From Salipaludibacillus sp047795645 (GTDB taxonomy: Bacteria > Bacillota > Bacilli > Bacillales > Salisediminibacteriaceae): a stretch of DNA of 64,000 nt. Made by a program: the position numbers and the translations under genes. The number at the start of each line of letters is the position of its first letter. Position 1 is the first letter of the stretch. Shown piece after piece: positions 63,922 to 64,000 of the stretch. Under the pieces are notes generated by a model. The model did no database searches. It saw nothing but the letters and a program-made list of their open reading frames with translations, and was not told the DNA's origin. The stretch spans positions 4,836,001 through 4,900,000 of the forward strand of contig NZ_CP181045.1 in NCBI RefSeq assembly GCF_047795645.1, in the 5' to 3' direction.

Positions 63922-64000
63922 AATAATGAAAACCTCCTTCTTCTGGTTCCTAATGCAACGAGACCAATCGTATCAGCCTAATTAAGAAGGATCAATGCTT
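63922..64000. other. Upstream flank of the 3D-domain gene
   Basis: Contains the ribosome site GAAGGAGG (minus strand) and the beginning of the promoter area; nothing else in the 79 bases. Confidence 0.5.

Noticed and set aside
1..64000. CRISPR arrays, prophage, restriction or other defence islands
   Set aside because: No regularly spaced repeats, phage structural genes or recognised defence genes were found beyond the single tnpB element.

Overview
The window is about 64 kb of AT-rich chromosome from an aerobic endospore-forming Bacillota, most likely a Bacillaceae relative of Bacillus. The evidence is the gene content (prkA, yhbH, spoVR, a Spo0E-like phosphatase, a KinA-type PAS histidine kinase), the glpP-glpF-glpK-glpD-pgcA order (also the order in Bacillus subtilis), strong AGGAGG ribosome binding sites with many TTG/GTG starts, and the T-box, TPP and cyclic-di-GMP leaders. 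Several exported proteins are very acidic, which hints at a halotolerant or alkaliphilic lifestyle; this is inference. No rRNA, tRNA, CRISPR array or prophage was seen.

Layout. 1-5.2 kb: a truncated transglycosylase gene, prkA, a type I signal peptidase and yhbH. 5.3-5.7 kb: a class I cyclic-di-GMP riboswitch ahead of a 45-codon SinI-type anti-repressor gene. 5.8-12.4 kb: small membrane protein, YbjQ-type protein, lipoprotein, one copy of a 101-bp structured repeat, Mn catalase, PAS histidine kinase, orphan eutH. 12.6-20.5 kb: orphan CheY-like regulator, then a nucleoside import and cleavage cluster (BMP lipoprotein, ATPase, two permeases, two nucleoside hydrolases). 20.8-23.3 kb: DUF2225 protein, CheX and two unknown genes. 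23.4-31.4 kb: galM, then the glycerol regulon with two GlpP-type antitermination leaders and a cre site over the glpF promoter, then pgcA. 31.5-34.3 kb: spo0E-like gene, EamA exporter and an IS200/IS605-type tnpB element with a frameshift. 34.3-36.4 kb: three overlapping genes for two half-size DUF1538 membrane proteins and a tandem PII-like protein. 36.7-39.7 kb: a YfmJ-type oxidoreductase, a 46-residue zinc-ribbon peptide and prfC.

39.9-49.5 kb is a large minus-strand branched-chain amino acid locus: ilvE, a T-box leader, then ilvB-ilvN-ilvC-leuA-leuB-leuC-leuD. A second copy of the 101-bp repeat sits between leuB and leuC. 50-64 kb holds spoVR, a MerA/Lpd-like flavoprotein, TPP-riboswitch-controlled tenA, a YfiH/PgeF enzyme, an OFA-type MFS carrier with a tiny membrane partner, an aldo/keto reductase, an M3 oligoendopeptidase, a drug-type MFS pump, a ketopantoate reductase and a secreted 3D-domain wall protein.

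The most unusual items are the cyclic-di-GMP riboswitch on a sinI-like gene, the DUF1538/DUF1538/tandem-PII operon whose last gene takes its stop codon from a transposon end, and the 101-bp repeat with a conserved fold that interrupts the leu operon. Functions come from recognised motifs and family knowledge; no database search was possible.
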